NCBI GenBank assembly: GCA_014729455.1
Contig: WJJW01000205.1
Location: forward strand, 1-6,055
Direction: 5' to 3'
From: Candidatus Eiseniibacteriota bacterium
Lineage (GTDB): Bacteria; Eisenbacteria; RBG-16-71-46; CAIMUX01; VGJL01
DNA: 6,055 nucleotides
Below the pieces are notes generated by a model that saw only the letters and a program-made list of their open reading frames with translations, did no database searches and was not told the origin of the DNA. Positions 1 to 5,410 of this stretch are shown piece after piece. The position numbers and the translations under genes are program-made. Positions within the stretch are counted from its first letter, which is position 1. The number at the start of each line of letters is the position of its first letter.

Positions 1-43
1 AACGGGCCGCGCGTCGTCGCCTCGGACCGGTCGCCGGGATCGG

Positions 44-1414
44 CTACCGGTAGTTGGCCTTGATCTTGCCCCAGGTCGTCTCGTACGTGGCGACCGGCTC
101 GCACGGGTTCGGCTCGCAGACCTCACCCTCGATCCAGTACTCGCCGCCGACCTGCGTGCACTCGTCCTCGAGCAGCTCCTGGCAGGAACCGTCCGCGAAG
201 CAGCATGCGCCGGTCGGAGGCAGGCAGTCGTCGTAGAGCACGTCGTCGAGGTCGCGCATCACGAGCTGGTAGCCGGTGTCGTACGGCTCGTCGAACGCGA
301 ACTGGCCGCCGATCCCGATGGCGCTGAACTCGCCCTCGGGGGGAGCGCTTCCGTCGATGTTGGTGTCCCGATCGATGCGGAGCGTCGTCGGACCGCTGCC
401 GTCGTCGACGGTCATGTTCGCATCCTCGCCCTCGGGCGGCCACTGGTCTCCGTCCGGGTCGATCGTGATGCAGGTCAGCTTCAGCAGGCAGCTCTCGTAC
501 ATCTCGCCGTTGGTGGCCAGCTCGTACGTGCTGACCTCGGTCGGCTCCGGAATCGGATTGCCGGTGCTGAGGATGTTGATCTCGATGTTCGGGGTGGTCA
601 CCTGCGTCTTTCCGTTGTAGAAACCGACCGTCCCGATCACCTCGACCTCGTCGCCGCGCTGGACGTACGGATCGGTGTTGTTGTTCCAGAAGACGTTGGT
701 GCAGCACTCGCCGTCGGTGATCGAGAACTCGATCCGGTTTCCCGCCCAGGTGTCGCTCTCCATCAGAGAGATCCCGGTGACGCGGACGTACTCCCCCTCG
801 AGAGCCGGGCGGCCCGTAGCGGGGTCGTTCTCGGCGATCTCGCAGATCGAGCGGTCGGTCGGCTGTTGGTCGCAATCGCCCATGTTCTCGGCACCCGGGG
901 TCGGGTTGCCGTCGGCAATGAAGTCGACCGCGTTGTTGTCGGAGTCCTCGCCGTCCGGGCAGCGGGCGAGCGAGAACGGCGGGGTGACGTCCGGAGCGGG
1001 GTCGCCCTCTCCGGCGAAGACCGCGCTGTCGAAGCTTCCGTAGCCGACCGCGTCGACCGTGTCGCCGAGGTAGCGGAGCTGGATCGAGTCGGGGCCGTTC
1101 TGATAGTTGACGTCCTCGTTCCAGTAGTCCGAGTCGGGACGATTCTCGTCTTGGGTGATCAAGAAGTACCCGTCGGCGGGGATCGCGAATCCATCCAGTG
1201 CGATCTCGTTGTAGTCAGCGCCGCCGTTTCCGTTGACTCCGACCACCGTGTAGCCGTCGAGCGACATGCCCGGCTCGCCCTTCAACTCGAGCCAGCAGTC
1301 CACGTCGCTGCCTTCGGTATCGTAGACGACTTCATTGATGACAATGGACGCCTGCGCGTGTGCAGAGACTGCAAAGACGCAACAGAGCGCCAGAAGCGTT
1401 ACCAATCCTCGCAT
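44..1414 (-). CDS. Exported lamin-tail-domain protein with OB-like domains, Cys module and C-terminal tail
   Basis: The product has 456 residues and is predicted to be exported. Residues 1-20 form a signal peptide: MRG, a hydrophobic core, then SAHA with likely cleavage near AHA-QA. Residues 24-178 look like a lamin-tail domain variant: IVINEVVYD, WLELKGEPGMSLDGY, then a closing segment with SLARCPDG and NPTPGAEN. Residues 186-283 and 296-395 resemble two OB-like beta domains of the kind found in secreted nuclease-like proteins (VRVTGI, RGDEVEVIGTV, FYNGKTQV). No nuclease catalytic motif is visible. Residues 402-438 form a cysteine module (C404, C405, C411, C419, C433, C438; GACCF and PNPC). 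The protein ends in TTWGKIKANYR, possibly a sorting or anchoring tail. The ATG at 1414 is chosen because a full AAGGAGG lies 7 nt upstream and a signal peptide follows at once; the 33-residue upstream extension has neither. Domain calls come from memory of families. The molecular role is unknown; cell-surface or matrix binding is a guess. Confidence 0.88.
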   Translation of the reverse strand: MRGLVTLLALCCVFAVSAHAQASIVINEVVYDTEGSDVDCWLELKGEPGMSLDGYTVVGVNGNGGADYNEIALDGFAIPADGYFLITQDENRPDSDYWNEDVNYQNGPDSIQLRYLGDTVDAVGYGSFDSAVFAGEGDPAPDVTPPFSLARCPDGEDSDNNAVDFIADGNPTPGAENMGDCDQQPTDRSICEIAENDPATGRPALEGEYVRVTGISLMESDTWAGNRIEFSITDGECCTNVFWNNNTDPYVQRGDEVEVIGTVGFYNGKTQVTTPNIEINILSTGNPIPEPTEVSTYELATNGEMYESCLLKLTCITIDPDGDQWPPEGEDANMTVDDGSGPTTLRIDRDTNIDGSAPPEGEFSAIGIGGQFAFDEPYDTGYQLVMRDLDDVLYDDCLPPTGACCFADGSCQELLEDECTQVGGEYWIEGEVCEPNPCEPVATYETTWGKIKANYR

Positions 1415-1421
1415 GAGGTTT

Positions 1422-1428
1422 CCTCCTT
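1422..1428 (-). promoter_or_regulatory. Strong ribosome binding site fixing the start of the exported protein
   Basis: On the minus strand this reads AAGGAGG, a perfect Shine-Dalgarno, 7 nt before the ATG at 1414-1412. It settles the start in favour of the signal-peptide methionine over the upstream in-frame ATG at 1513. Confidence 0.85.
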
Positions 1429-1442
1429 GTTGGGGGGATTTC

Positions 1443-1532
1443 GCTGCGATTCTTACCCAACGATGCTGCAGGGCGAACCGTACGGTGAGCGGGCGCACCG
1501 CGGATCTGCCCAAACCGTTGCGATTCTAACCC
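1443..1532. repeat. Pair of 16-bp near-identical direct repeats
   Basis: On the plus strand GCTGCGATTCTTACCC (1443-1458) and GTTGCGATTCTAACCC (1517-1532) match at 14 of 16 positions, with starts 74 bp apart. Both lie upstream of the exported protein gene. Read on that gene's strand they are GGGT(A/T)AGAATCGCA(A/G)C, and the distal copy contains the promoter-like TAGAAT. They could be paired regulator sites or duplicated promoter cores; neither has been tested. Confidence 0.5.
1477..1486. promoter_or_regulatory. 10-bp perfect palindrome in the divergent intergenic region
   Basis: ACCGTACGGT is perfectly self-complementary and lies between the two 16-bp repeats, about 63 nt upstream of the exported protein's start codon. 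It could be half of an operator or a chance occurrence. No regulator can be assigned. Confidence 0.2.
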
Positions 1533-1551
1533 GCCCCCCCGCTCCGCGCAA
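1523..1551 (-). promoter_or_regulatory. Candidate sigma70-type promoter for the exported protein gene
   Basis: On the minus strand, TTGCGC (1551-1546, 3/6 match to TTGACA) is followed after 17 nt by TAGAAT (1528-1523, 5/6 match to TATAAT). Transcription would begin near 1516 and give a leader of about 100 nt. The spacing is ideal and the -10 is good, but the -35 is weak. The host's promoter consensus is not known. Confidence 0.35.
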
Positions 1552-1560
1552 CGGACCAAC

Positions 1561-1580
1561 GGTGAAGGTTGGGTGAAGGT
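1561..1580. repeat. Tandem GGTGAAGGT repeat
   Basis: GGTGAAGGT occurs at 1561-1569 and again at 1572-1580, separated by 2 nt, so the spacing is 11 bp, about one helical turn. It lies just upstream of the promoter-like sequence of the permease gene, a position where an activator could bind. Chance cannot be excluded in this G-rich stretch. Confidence 0.35.
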
Positions 1581-1590
1581 GGGCGGGCCG

Positions 1591-1619
1591 TTGCGGTCGC
1601 CGCTCGGCTCGCCTATCCT
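1591..1619 (+). promoter_or_regulatory. Candidate promoter for the MFS permease gene
   Basis: TTGCGG (1591-1596, 3/6 match to TTGACA) and TATCCT (1614-1619, 4/6 match to TATAAT) are separated by 17 nt. The expected start point is near 1626, leaving a leader of about 35 nt before the ATG at 1661. Support is positional and by weak consensus only. Confidence 0.3.
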
Positions 1620-1640
1620 CCCGCTCGATCACGCGGGAGG
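1617..1640. promoter_or_regulatory. 24-bp hyphenated palindrome over the permease start-point region
   Basis: CCTCCCGC (1617-1624) and GCGGGAGG (1633-1640) are perfect inverted repeats around an 8-nt centre. The left arm overlaps the candidate -10 and the right arm ends 10 nt before the Shine-Dalgarno. The shape fits a dimeric repressor operator. If transcription starts upstream of 1617, it could instead be a stable leader hairpin. No regulator gene is next to it. Confidence 0.35.
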
Positions 1641-1650
1641 TCGCCGCCCC

Positions 1651-1658
1651 GGAGGGAG
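1651..1658 (+). promoter_or_regulatory. Ribosome binding site of the MFS permease gene
   Basis: GGAGGGAG ends 2 nt before the ATG at 1661, and its GGAGG core is 5 nt upstream. This supports the start at 1661, which also places the family's LYD..NSAF motif at the expected distance from the N terminus. Confidence 0.7.
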
Positions 1659-1660
1659 TC

Positions 1661-2980
1661 ATGGCGAACAGTCGACGGGCGGTGACCGCCTTCTGCCTCT
1701 ACGACGTGGGCAACTCCGCCTTCGCAACGACAATCCTCGCGGTCTTGTACAACCAGTACTACGCGAACGCGGTCGCCGGGGGCCCGGAGGGGATCGCTCT
1801 GCTCGGAACGCGGCTTCCCGGGGCGACCCTGTACACCTGGCTGGTCTCGGTCACGATGCTCTTCGTCGCGGTGGCGGGTCCGATCCTCGGCGCCCGCGCC
1901 GACGCGCGTGGACGGCGGATCGCCTGGCTCCGGGGCCTGACCATCGCCGGAGGGATCGCCACGATCGCGCTCGCGAGCGTCGGATCCGGCGACTGGGTCC
2001 GCGGCGGGCTCCTGTTCATCGTCGCGTACGGGACCTTCGCCGCCGCCTCGATCTTCTACAACGCGGTGCTCCCCTCCCTCGCGCCCGCCGAGCGGCTCGG
2101 CTGGGTCTCGGGCCTCGCCTGGGGACTCGGGTATCTCGGAGGGGCGCTGGCTCTCGGCGCGAGCCTCCTCCTCCTGTCCGATCCCGGTCGCTTCGGGCTG
2201 GCCGGCCAGGAGGCGGCGTTGCGGGCTTCCTTCGCCTTTGCGGGAGTCTGGTGGCTCGCCTTCGCCGTGCCCTTGATGCGCCTCCCGGAGCCGGCCCCTC
2301 CCCGGGTCGGTCCCGCCGGAGCACGCGCCGTGTTCGCCGAGGTCGGGACGACGCTGCGCAGACTCTCTCGCAGCCGTCATTTCTTCCGCTACCTGCTCGC
2401 GTACTTCCTCTACAACGACGGCGTGCAGACGGTCGTCGCGACGGCCAGCATCTTCGCCGCCAGCGAACTCGGCTTCGAAGCCCCTCAGCTCATCCAGCTC
2501 TTCCTGGTGATCCAGGCGACCGGTTTCGTCGGGGCGCTCGCCGCCGGCCGGATCGCCGATCGGGTGGGCCACAAGCCGACGATCCTGTTCCACGTCGGCG
2601 GCTGGCTCGGCATCACGCTCTGGGCCCGCTGGGTCGGCTTGTTCGGCGATCCGGTCACCGAGTTCTGGATCCTCGGGATCCTCGCCGGGCTTCTGCTGGG
2701 AGGGATCCAGACGGCGTCCCGGTCCCTCCTGGCGCGCTGGGTTCCGGTCGGTCGCTCGGCGGAGATCTTCGGCTTCTTCGCGGTGGCCGGTCGATTCGCC
2801 TCGGTCGGCGGGCCGCTCCTCTTCGGCGCGTTGGCCTGGGCGTTCGGGGGCCTCCGGCCGGCGATTCTGTCGGTGAGCCTCTTCTTTCTGGCAGGAGGCT
2901 TCCTAATGTCCCGAGTGCGGGAGAGCGAAGCGGCCCAAGAGCTTCAAGACGAAGCGGCCACCGAGACGTCGTCCCGATGA
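1661..2980 (+). CDS. MFS permease, UMF1 family (Atg22-like)
   Basis: The product has 439 residues and is predicted to be an inner-membrane protein with about 12 helices, in two bundles joined by a polar loop at roughly 209-240. Family marks are L13-Y14-D15..N18-S-A-F21 at the start of helix 1, the FYNAVLP motif at 132-138 with VSGLAWGLGYLGG at 149-161, and the second-half opening YLLAYFLYNDGVQT at 244-257. A further mark is GGIQTASRS..A..VP with EIFGFF near 347-373. MFS motif-A-like loops are GARADARGRR (77-86) and GRIADRVGHKP (296-306). In fungi Atg22 exports amino acids from the vacuole. For bacterial UMF1 proteins I know no settled substrate, so none is assigned. The length is near full for bacterial members. 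The C-terminal 20 residues are acidic and probably cytosolic. It is divergent from the exported protein gene and ends 11 nt from the convergent tRNA gene. It is probably monocistronic. Confidence 0.9.
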   Translation: MANSRRAVTAFCLYDVGNSAFATTILAVLYNQYYANAVAGGPEGIALLGTRLPGATLYTWLVSVTMLFVAVAGPILGARADARGRRIAWLRGLTIAGGIATIALASVGSGDWVRGGLLFIVAYGTFAAASIFYNAVLPSLAPAERLGWVSGLAWGLGYLGGALALGASLLLLSDPGRFGLAGQEAALRASFAFAGVWWLAFAVPLMRLPEPAPPRVGPAGARAVFAEVGTTLRRLSRSRHFFRYLLAYFLYNDGVQTVVATASIFAASELGFEAPQLIQLFLVIQATGFVGALAAGRIADRVGHKPTILFHVGGWLGITLWARWVGLFGDPVTEFWILGILAGLLLGGIQTASRSLLARWVPVGRSAEIFGFFAVAGRFASVGGPLLFGALAWAFGGLRPAILSVSLFFLAGGFLMSRVRESEAAQELQDEAATETSSR

Positions 2981-2988
2981 CCGCTTCG
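2926..2988. repeat. CGAAGCGG direct and inverted repeats at the permease 3' end
   Basis: CGAAGCGGCC occurs at 2926-2935 and 2950-2959, and the inverse CCGCTTCG lies at 2981-2988. The 2950-2957 and 2981-2988 arms can pair over 8 bp around a 23-nt loop that contains the TGA stop. The position suits a barrier between convergent transcripts. It has no T-run, so it is not a standard intrinsic terminator. Confidence 0.3.
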
Positions 2989-2991
2989 AAG

Positions 2992-3066
2992 TGGTAGCGC
3001 TACGGGGATTCGAACCCCGGTTTGATGGCTGAGAACCACCTGTCCTAACCCCTAGACGATAGCGCC
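2992..3066 (-). tRNA. tRNA-Glu (anticodon CTC)
   Basis: The gene is 75 nt including an encoded CCA and reads GAG codons. In tRNA order there is a 7-bp acceptor stem GGCGCTA/TAGCGCT, TC at positions 8-9, and the D-arm GTCTAGGGGTTAGGAC. Then come A26, the anticodon stem GGTGG/CCATC with loop TTCTCAG, variable AAAC, T-arm CGGGG-TTCGAAT-CCCCG, A73 and CCA (2994-2992). The anticodon CTC lies at 3033-3031. Position 1-72 is a G-U pair, and 28-42 is also G-U. From memory, G1-U72 with A73 is common in tRNA-Glu outside Proteobacteria. All stems fold, so it looks functional. It lies 105 nt downstream of the 484-residue gene on the same strand and has its own promoter-like sequence. Confidence 0.96.
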
Positions 3067-3081
3067 CCGTTACTGAGATTG

Positions 3082-3111
3082 AGTCTAGGAAATCGTCTCG
3101 GCGTCTTGCAA
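3082..3111 (-). promoter_or_regulatory. Candidate promoter of the tRNA-Glu gene
   Basis: On the minus strand, TTGCAA (3111-3106, 4/6 match to TTGACA) and TAGACT (3087-3082, 4/6 match to TATAAT) are 18 nt apart. The expected start point lies near 3075, a few nucleotides upstream of the mature 5' end at 3066. This short leader is usual for a singly transcribed tRNA gene. The surroundings (3075-3165) are clearly more AT-rich than the flanking genes. Confidence 0.45.
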
Positions 3112-3171
3112 CCGTCTTTCGTCGCCGAGGCCCGATTCCATAACACTCTGTTTTCGATAGCGTTACGCTGC

Positions 3172-4626
3172 CTACCGCCCTCGCTGTTTCTTGGCGAGAT
3201 CCCGTCGTCTCCGATCCGCCAGCTTGGCCAGAGCGCCATCGTCGACGACACCTCGCTCCGGCCAAAGTGCGCACAACCAGGCGGTTGCCGCCAGGTGGAC
3301 CCACCGGTGCGGTGACCGACCCGCCTGGAACGCTTCGGTCTGGACCCGATGGAAGAGGGGGCCCAGTCCGTCGAGACCGTCCAGGAAAGCCAGTCGATGC
3401 TCCAGGATCGCCCCGATCCCCCCCACTCGCTCCAGATCGGCCGAGGCGGAGGCGACGCAGCCCAGGGCCGCGTCCGCCTGCCAACCGTCCAGCGCCGCAC
3501 CCAGCTCGTCGATGGAGAGCTTCGATGCGCGGAGGCTCCCCTCGAGAAGCTGCACTCCCTGATCGACCCACTGGCGGGCCGGCTCCTCGAAACCCCGGGT
3601 CCGACCGACGAGCAGACTCGCGAGGATCTTCTGTCCCAGATTTCCGGTTCGCAGCATCACGCGCATCCCGCCGACGGCGACGACCTGGCGCACCGCCTCC
3701 ACGACCGGAACCCCGGCAGAGGTCGCCCCGAGGAACAGGATCGCGGCACCGAGGGAGACCGCTTCCCAGAAGTCCTCCAGGCTCCACTCGCCCCCGATCG
3801 ATCGGACCGCGAGGGTCGTGCGTTCCTCCGGCGAGATCGATCCCCAGAGCAGAGCGGTCTCCCAGATGCCGGTCGGGTCGTCCTCCCCGCGGCCTCGCTC
3901 TCCCGGGAGGCGGCGGTGCGCCCGCTGGTGCAGGCTCTCCGCGGCGATCCGGTCCCGGCAGTCCGGGAACGGATTCGGGCCCACCAGGCGGTGCGACTGG
4001 TGCCGCACCGGTCCGCGCAGCAGCACTCCGGCGGTCTCCCAGCCGAGGGCCTGCGCGAGATGGAACGTCTCCACGGCCCCGAGGAGCTTGAAGCTGCCGA
4101 GGCAGACCTTCTCGAGACCGCCGGTCCACAGCAGGTCCGAGATCTCCTCCGGAGGGAGGTTCTCGAGGAGCCACAGGAAGATGTGATCGGCGGTGTCGGA
4201 ATCCCCCAGGAGAACCGCTTCGAGATAGGCGTCGCGGATCTCCTCCTTGCTTCCGTGCGCGATCGACGTGAACCGGAGCAGGCGGGTCGGCCCGTACGCC
4301 GGGTCGTAGATCTCCGCCCGGACCCGGCGGGCGACCGCGCTCAACGGATAGGGGCGGAGGTCCGGAGGCAGGCGGGCTCCGAGGTCGCGGTGAGAGTTGA
4401 GCAGATACAGGCCGACGGGGTTCTTGCCGGACCCCGGTCCTTCCTGTCGCACCGAGCGAAGGGCGGCCCGGCCGGCAGCCAGGTAGAGATCGTCCTCCGT
4501 CGCCTTCTTGCCCAGCGCCTTGGCGAGCTCCCCGGTGAGCTGCTCGGCACTCGATTCCTCGATGATCCGGACCAGAGGCTCTCCGTCACCGAACTCGAGC
4601 GGTCGAAACCAGTCGCGCGCGTTCAT
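3172..4626 (-). CDS. Hypothetical protein, 484 residues, mainly helical, unrecognised
   Basis: I do not recognise this family. The 484-residue product has no signal peptide and no convincing membrane helix apart from a hydrophobic stretch at 290-303 (SLGAAILFLGA), so it is probably cytosolic. It reads as an all-helical protein rich in Ala, Leu, Trp and Arg. Possible landmarks are GLYLLNSHRDLG (72-83), LEAVLLGDSDTADHIFLWLLENL (135-157), and W..GL.K..LGSFKLLGAVETFHLAQALGW (167-196). Others are GIWETALLWG (253-262), WSLEDFWEAVSLG (281-293), and a basic end with RRRR (472-475) and KKQRGR. The spaced His residues (79, 148, 189, 209, 212) could bind a metal or cofactor, but that is speculation. The ATG at 4626 has AGGGG 5 nt upstream. 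Earlier in-frame starts would run into the divergent SRPBCC gene. The frame has ordinary composition, while its antisense frames are Arg/Pro-rich. It could be transcribed towards the tRNA gene 105 nt downstream. Confidence 0.82.
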   Translation of the reverse strand: MNARDWFRPLEFGDGEPLVRIIEESSAEQLTGELAKALGKKATEDDLYLAAGRAALRSVRQEGPGSGKNPVGLYLLNSHRDLGARLPPDLRPYPLSAVARRVRAEIYDPAYGPTRLLRFTSIAHGSKEEIRDAYLEAVLLGDSDTADHIFLWLLENLPPEEISDLLWTGGLEKVCLGSFKLLGAVETFHLAQALGWETAGVLLRGPVRHQSHRLVGPNPFPDCRDRIAAESLHQRAHRRLPGERGRGEDDPTGIWETALLWGSISPEERTTLAVRSIGGEWSLEDFWEAVSLGAAILFLGATSAGVPVVEAVRQVVAVGGMRVMLRTGNLGQKILASLLVGRTRGFEEPARQWVDQGVQLLEGSLRASKLSIDELGAALDGWQADAALGCVASASADLERVGGIGAILEHRLAFLDGLDGLGPLFHRVQTEAFQAGRSPHRWVHLAATAWLCALWPERGVVDDGALAKLADRRRRDLAKKQRGR

Positions 4627-4735
4627 CCGCGCCCCTGTCGGACCTCGGCCCTGGAATCCGCGAAACGCATTCCGGCACACTACCAGCACGCTAGGCTGAG
4701 CCGCAAGCGAACCATCGGCCGAGAGGAGATCGCCC
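4627..4735. promoter_or_regulatory. Divergent promoter spacer between the 484-residue gene and the SRPBCC gene
   Basis: These 109 bp must hold both start signals if the two genes are transcribed separately. For the plus gene, TTCCGG (4670-4675) and TAGGCT (4692-4697) are 16 nt apart. For the minus gene, TTGCGG (4706-4701) lies 19 nt before TAGTGT (4681-4676). The latter is preceded by TG-G, an extended -10 arrangement. The candidates overlap face to face, so the two transcripts could interfere with each other. All hexamers match consensus poorly, so exact positions are uncertain. Confidence 0.3.
4724..4728 (+). promoter_or_regulatory. Ribosome binding site of the SRPBCC-domain gene
   Basis: AGGAG within GAGAGGAGAT lies 7 nt before the ATG at 4736. 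It supports the start that places the SDEAV..ATG motif of the N-terminal domain at residues 8-17. Confidence 0.75.
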
Positions 4736-5410
4736 ATGGGCTCGGAGAAGAAGATCAGCGACGAAGCCGTCCGGAACGCGACGGGCAGAGGCTGGACGGA
4801 CTGGACACGGCTCCTCGACGAGTGGGGGGCCCCGCGCAAGGGACACGCGGCGACGGCGCGTCACCTCGCCGAACGGCACGGCCTTTCGCCGTGGTGGTCC
4901 CAGACCGTGACGGTCCGCTACGAGCTGGACCGCGGTCTGCGCGTCGAGGGACAGCGTGGAAACCGGTTCGCGCTCAGCGTGACGCGCACCGTCGGAGCGG
5001 ATCGGGCGCGCGCCTTCGACGCGTTTCTCGACCCGAAGAACCAGTCGATCTGGTTCACGACGACAGCGAAGGCGGACCTCCGGATCGGGGGACGCTACGA
5101 GAACGCCGACGGGGATACCGGCCAGTTCCTGGTGATCGACCGGCCGATCCGCGTGCGGTTCACCTGGGAAAACCCGAAGCACTGCCCCGGAACGCGCGTC
5201 ACCGTGGACTTCGCCGAGAGCGGGCCGAACCGGACGCAGGTGCGCCTGACGCACGCGAAGCTCGCCTCCGCCGACGATCGGGAGAAGATGAAGCAGGGCT
5301 GGAGCTGGGCGATGGACTCCTACCGCTCCTACGTCGAGACGGGACGCCCGATCACCGAAGCGGAGTGGGAGCGGCGGAAGAAGGAGCGAGGGCGAGCCAG
5401 CGGATCGTGA
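4736..5410 (+). CDS. DUF4287-like plus SRPBCC (AHSA1-type) two-domain protein
   Basis: The product has 224 residues, no signal peptide, and is predicted to be cytosolic. Residues 7-70 match the DUF4287-type helical domain as I recall it: SDEAVRNATGRGW..W..LLD.WGA (8-32), H37 with A..LAE.HG (42-49), WW.QTVTV.YE (53-63) and RGLR (66-69). Residues 78-202 form an SRPBCC/AHSA1-like fold: FALSVTRTVGADRARAFDAFLDP (78-100), G118-G119-R-Y, and a strand with FTWENP (142-147). It ends in T.VRLTHAKL with W189 and the helix MDSYRSYVETG (193-203). Such folds make a hydrophobic pocket; AHSA1-like bacterial proteins usually have unknown ligands. The fusion is common in bacteria. Nothing identifies a ligand here, and co-chaperone activity should not be assumed. 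The gene is divergent from the 484-residue gene and overlaps the 3' end of the next gene by 59 nt. Confidence 0.9.
   Translation: MGSEKKISDEAVRNATGRGWTDWTRLLDEWGAPRKGHAATARHLAERHGLSPWWSQTVTVRYELDRGLRVEGQRGNRFALSVTRTVGADRARAFDAFLDPKNQSIWFTTTAKADLRIGGRYENADGDTGQFLVIDRPIRVRFTWENPKHCPGTRVTVDFAESGPNRTQVRLTHAKLASADDREKMKQGWSWAMDSYRSYVETGRPITEAEWERRKKERGRASGS

Noticed and set aside
1..43. Possible terminator downstream of the exported protein gene
   Set aside because: The 43 nt to the edge hold several short CCGG/GGCC self-complementary bits but no convincing stem followed by a T-run. A terminator may lie outside the window.
1415..1513. A 33-residue N-terminal extension of the exported protein
   Set aside because: The extension would bury the signal peptide and has no Shine-Dalgarno. 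The methionine at 1414 has a perfect one.
1573..2997. A 474-codon plus-strand open frame overlapping the permease gene
   Set aside because: It is longer than the permease frame but is a low-complexity Arg/Gly/Pro translation of the same DNA. The permease frame carries family motifs and hydrophobic helices.
3057..3162. CGATAGCG at 3057-3064 (5' end of the tRNA) repeated at 3155-3162, as a possible attachment-site duplication
   Set aside because: The repeat is only 8 bp, it is at the 5' rather than the 3' end of the tRNA, and no integrase or mobile gene lies between or nearby.
3158..3170. Short palindrome AGCGTTACGCT just after the stop of the 484-residue gene, as a terminator
   Set aside because: The arms are 5 bp around a 1-nt centre, which cannot form a stable RNA hairpin, and no T-run follows on the minus strand.
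2903..4174. A 423-codon minus-strand open frame across the tRNA gene
   Set aside because: It reads through the tRNA and out of frame across the 484-residue gene, with Arg/Gly/Pro-rich composition. It is a shadow frame.
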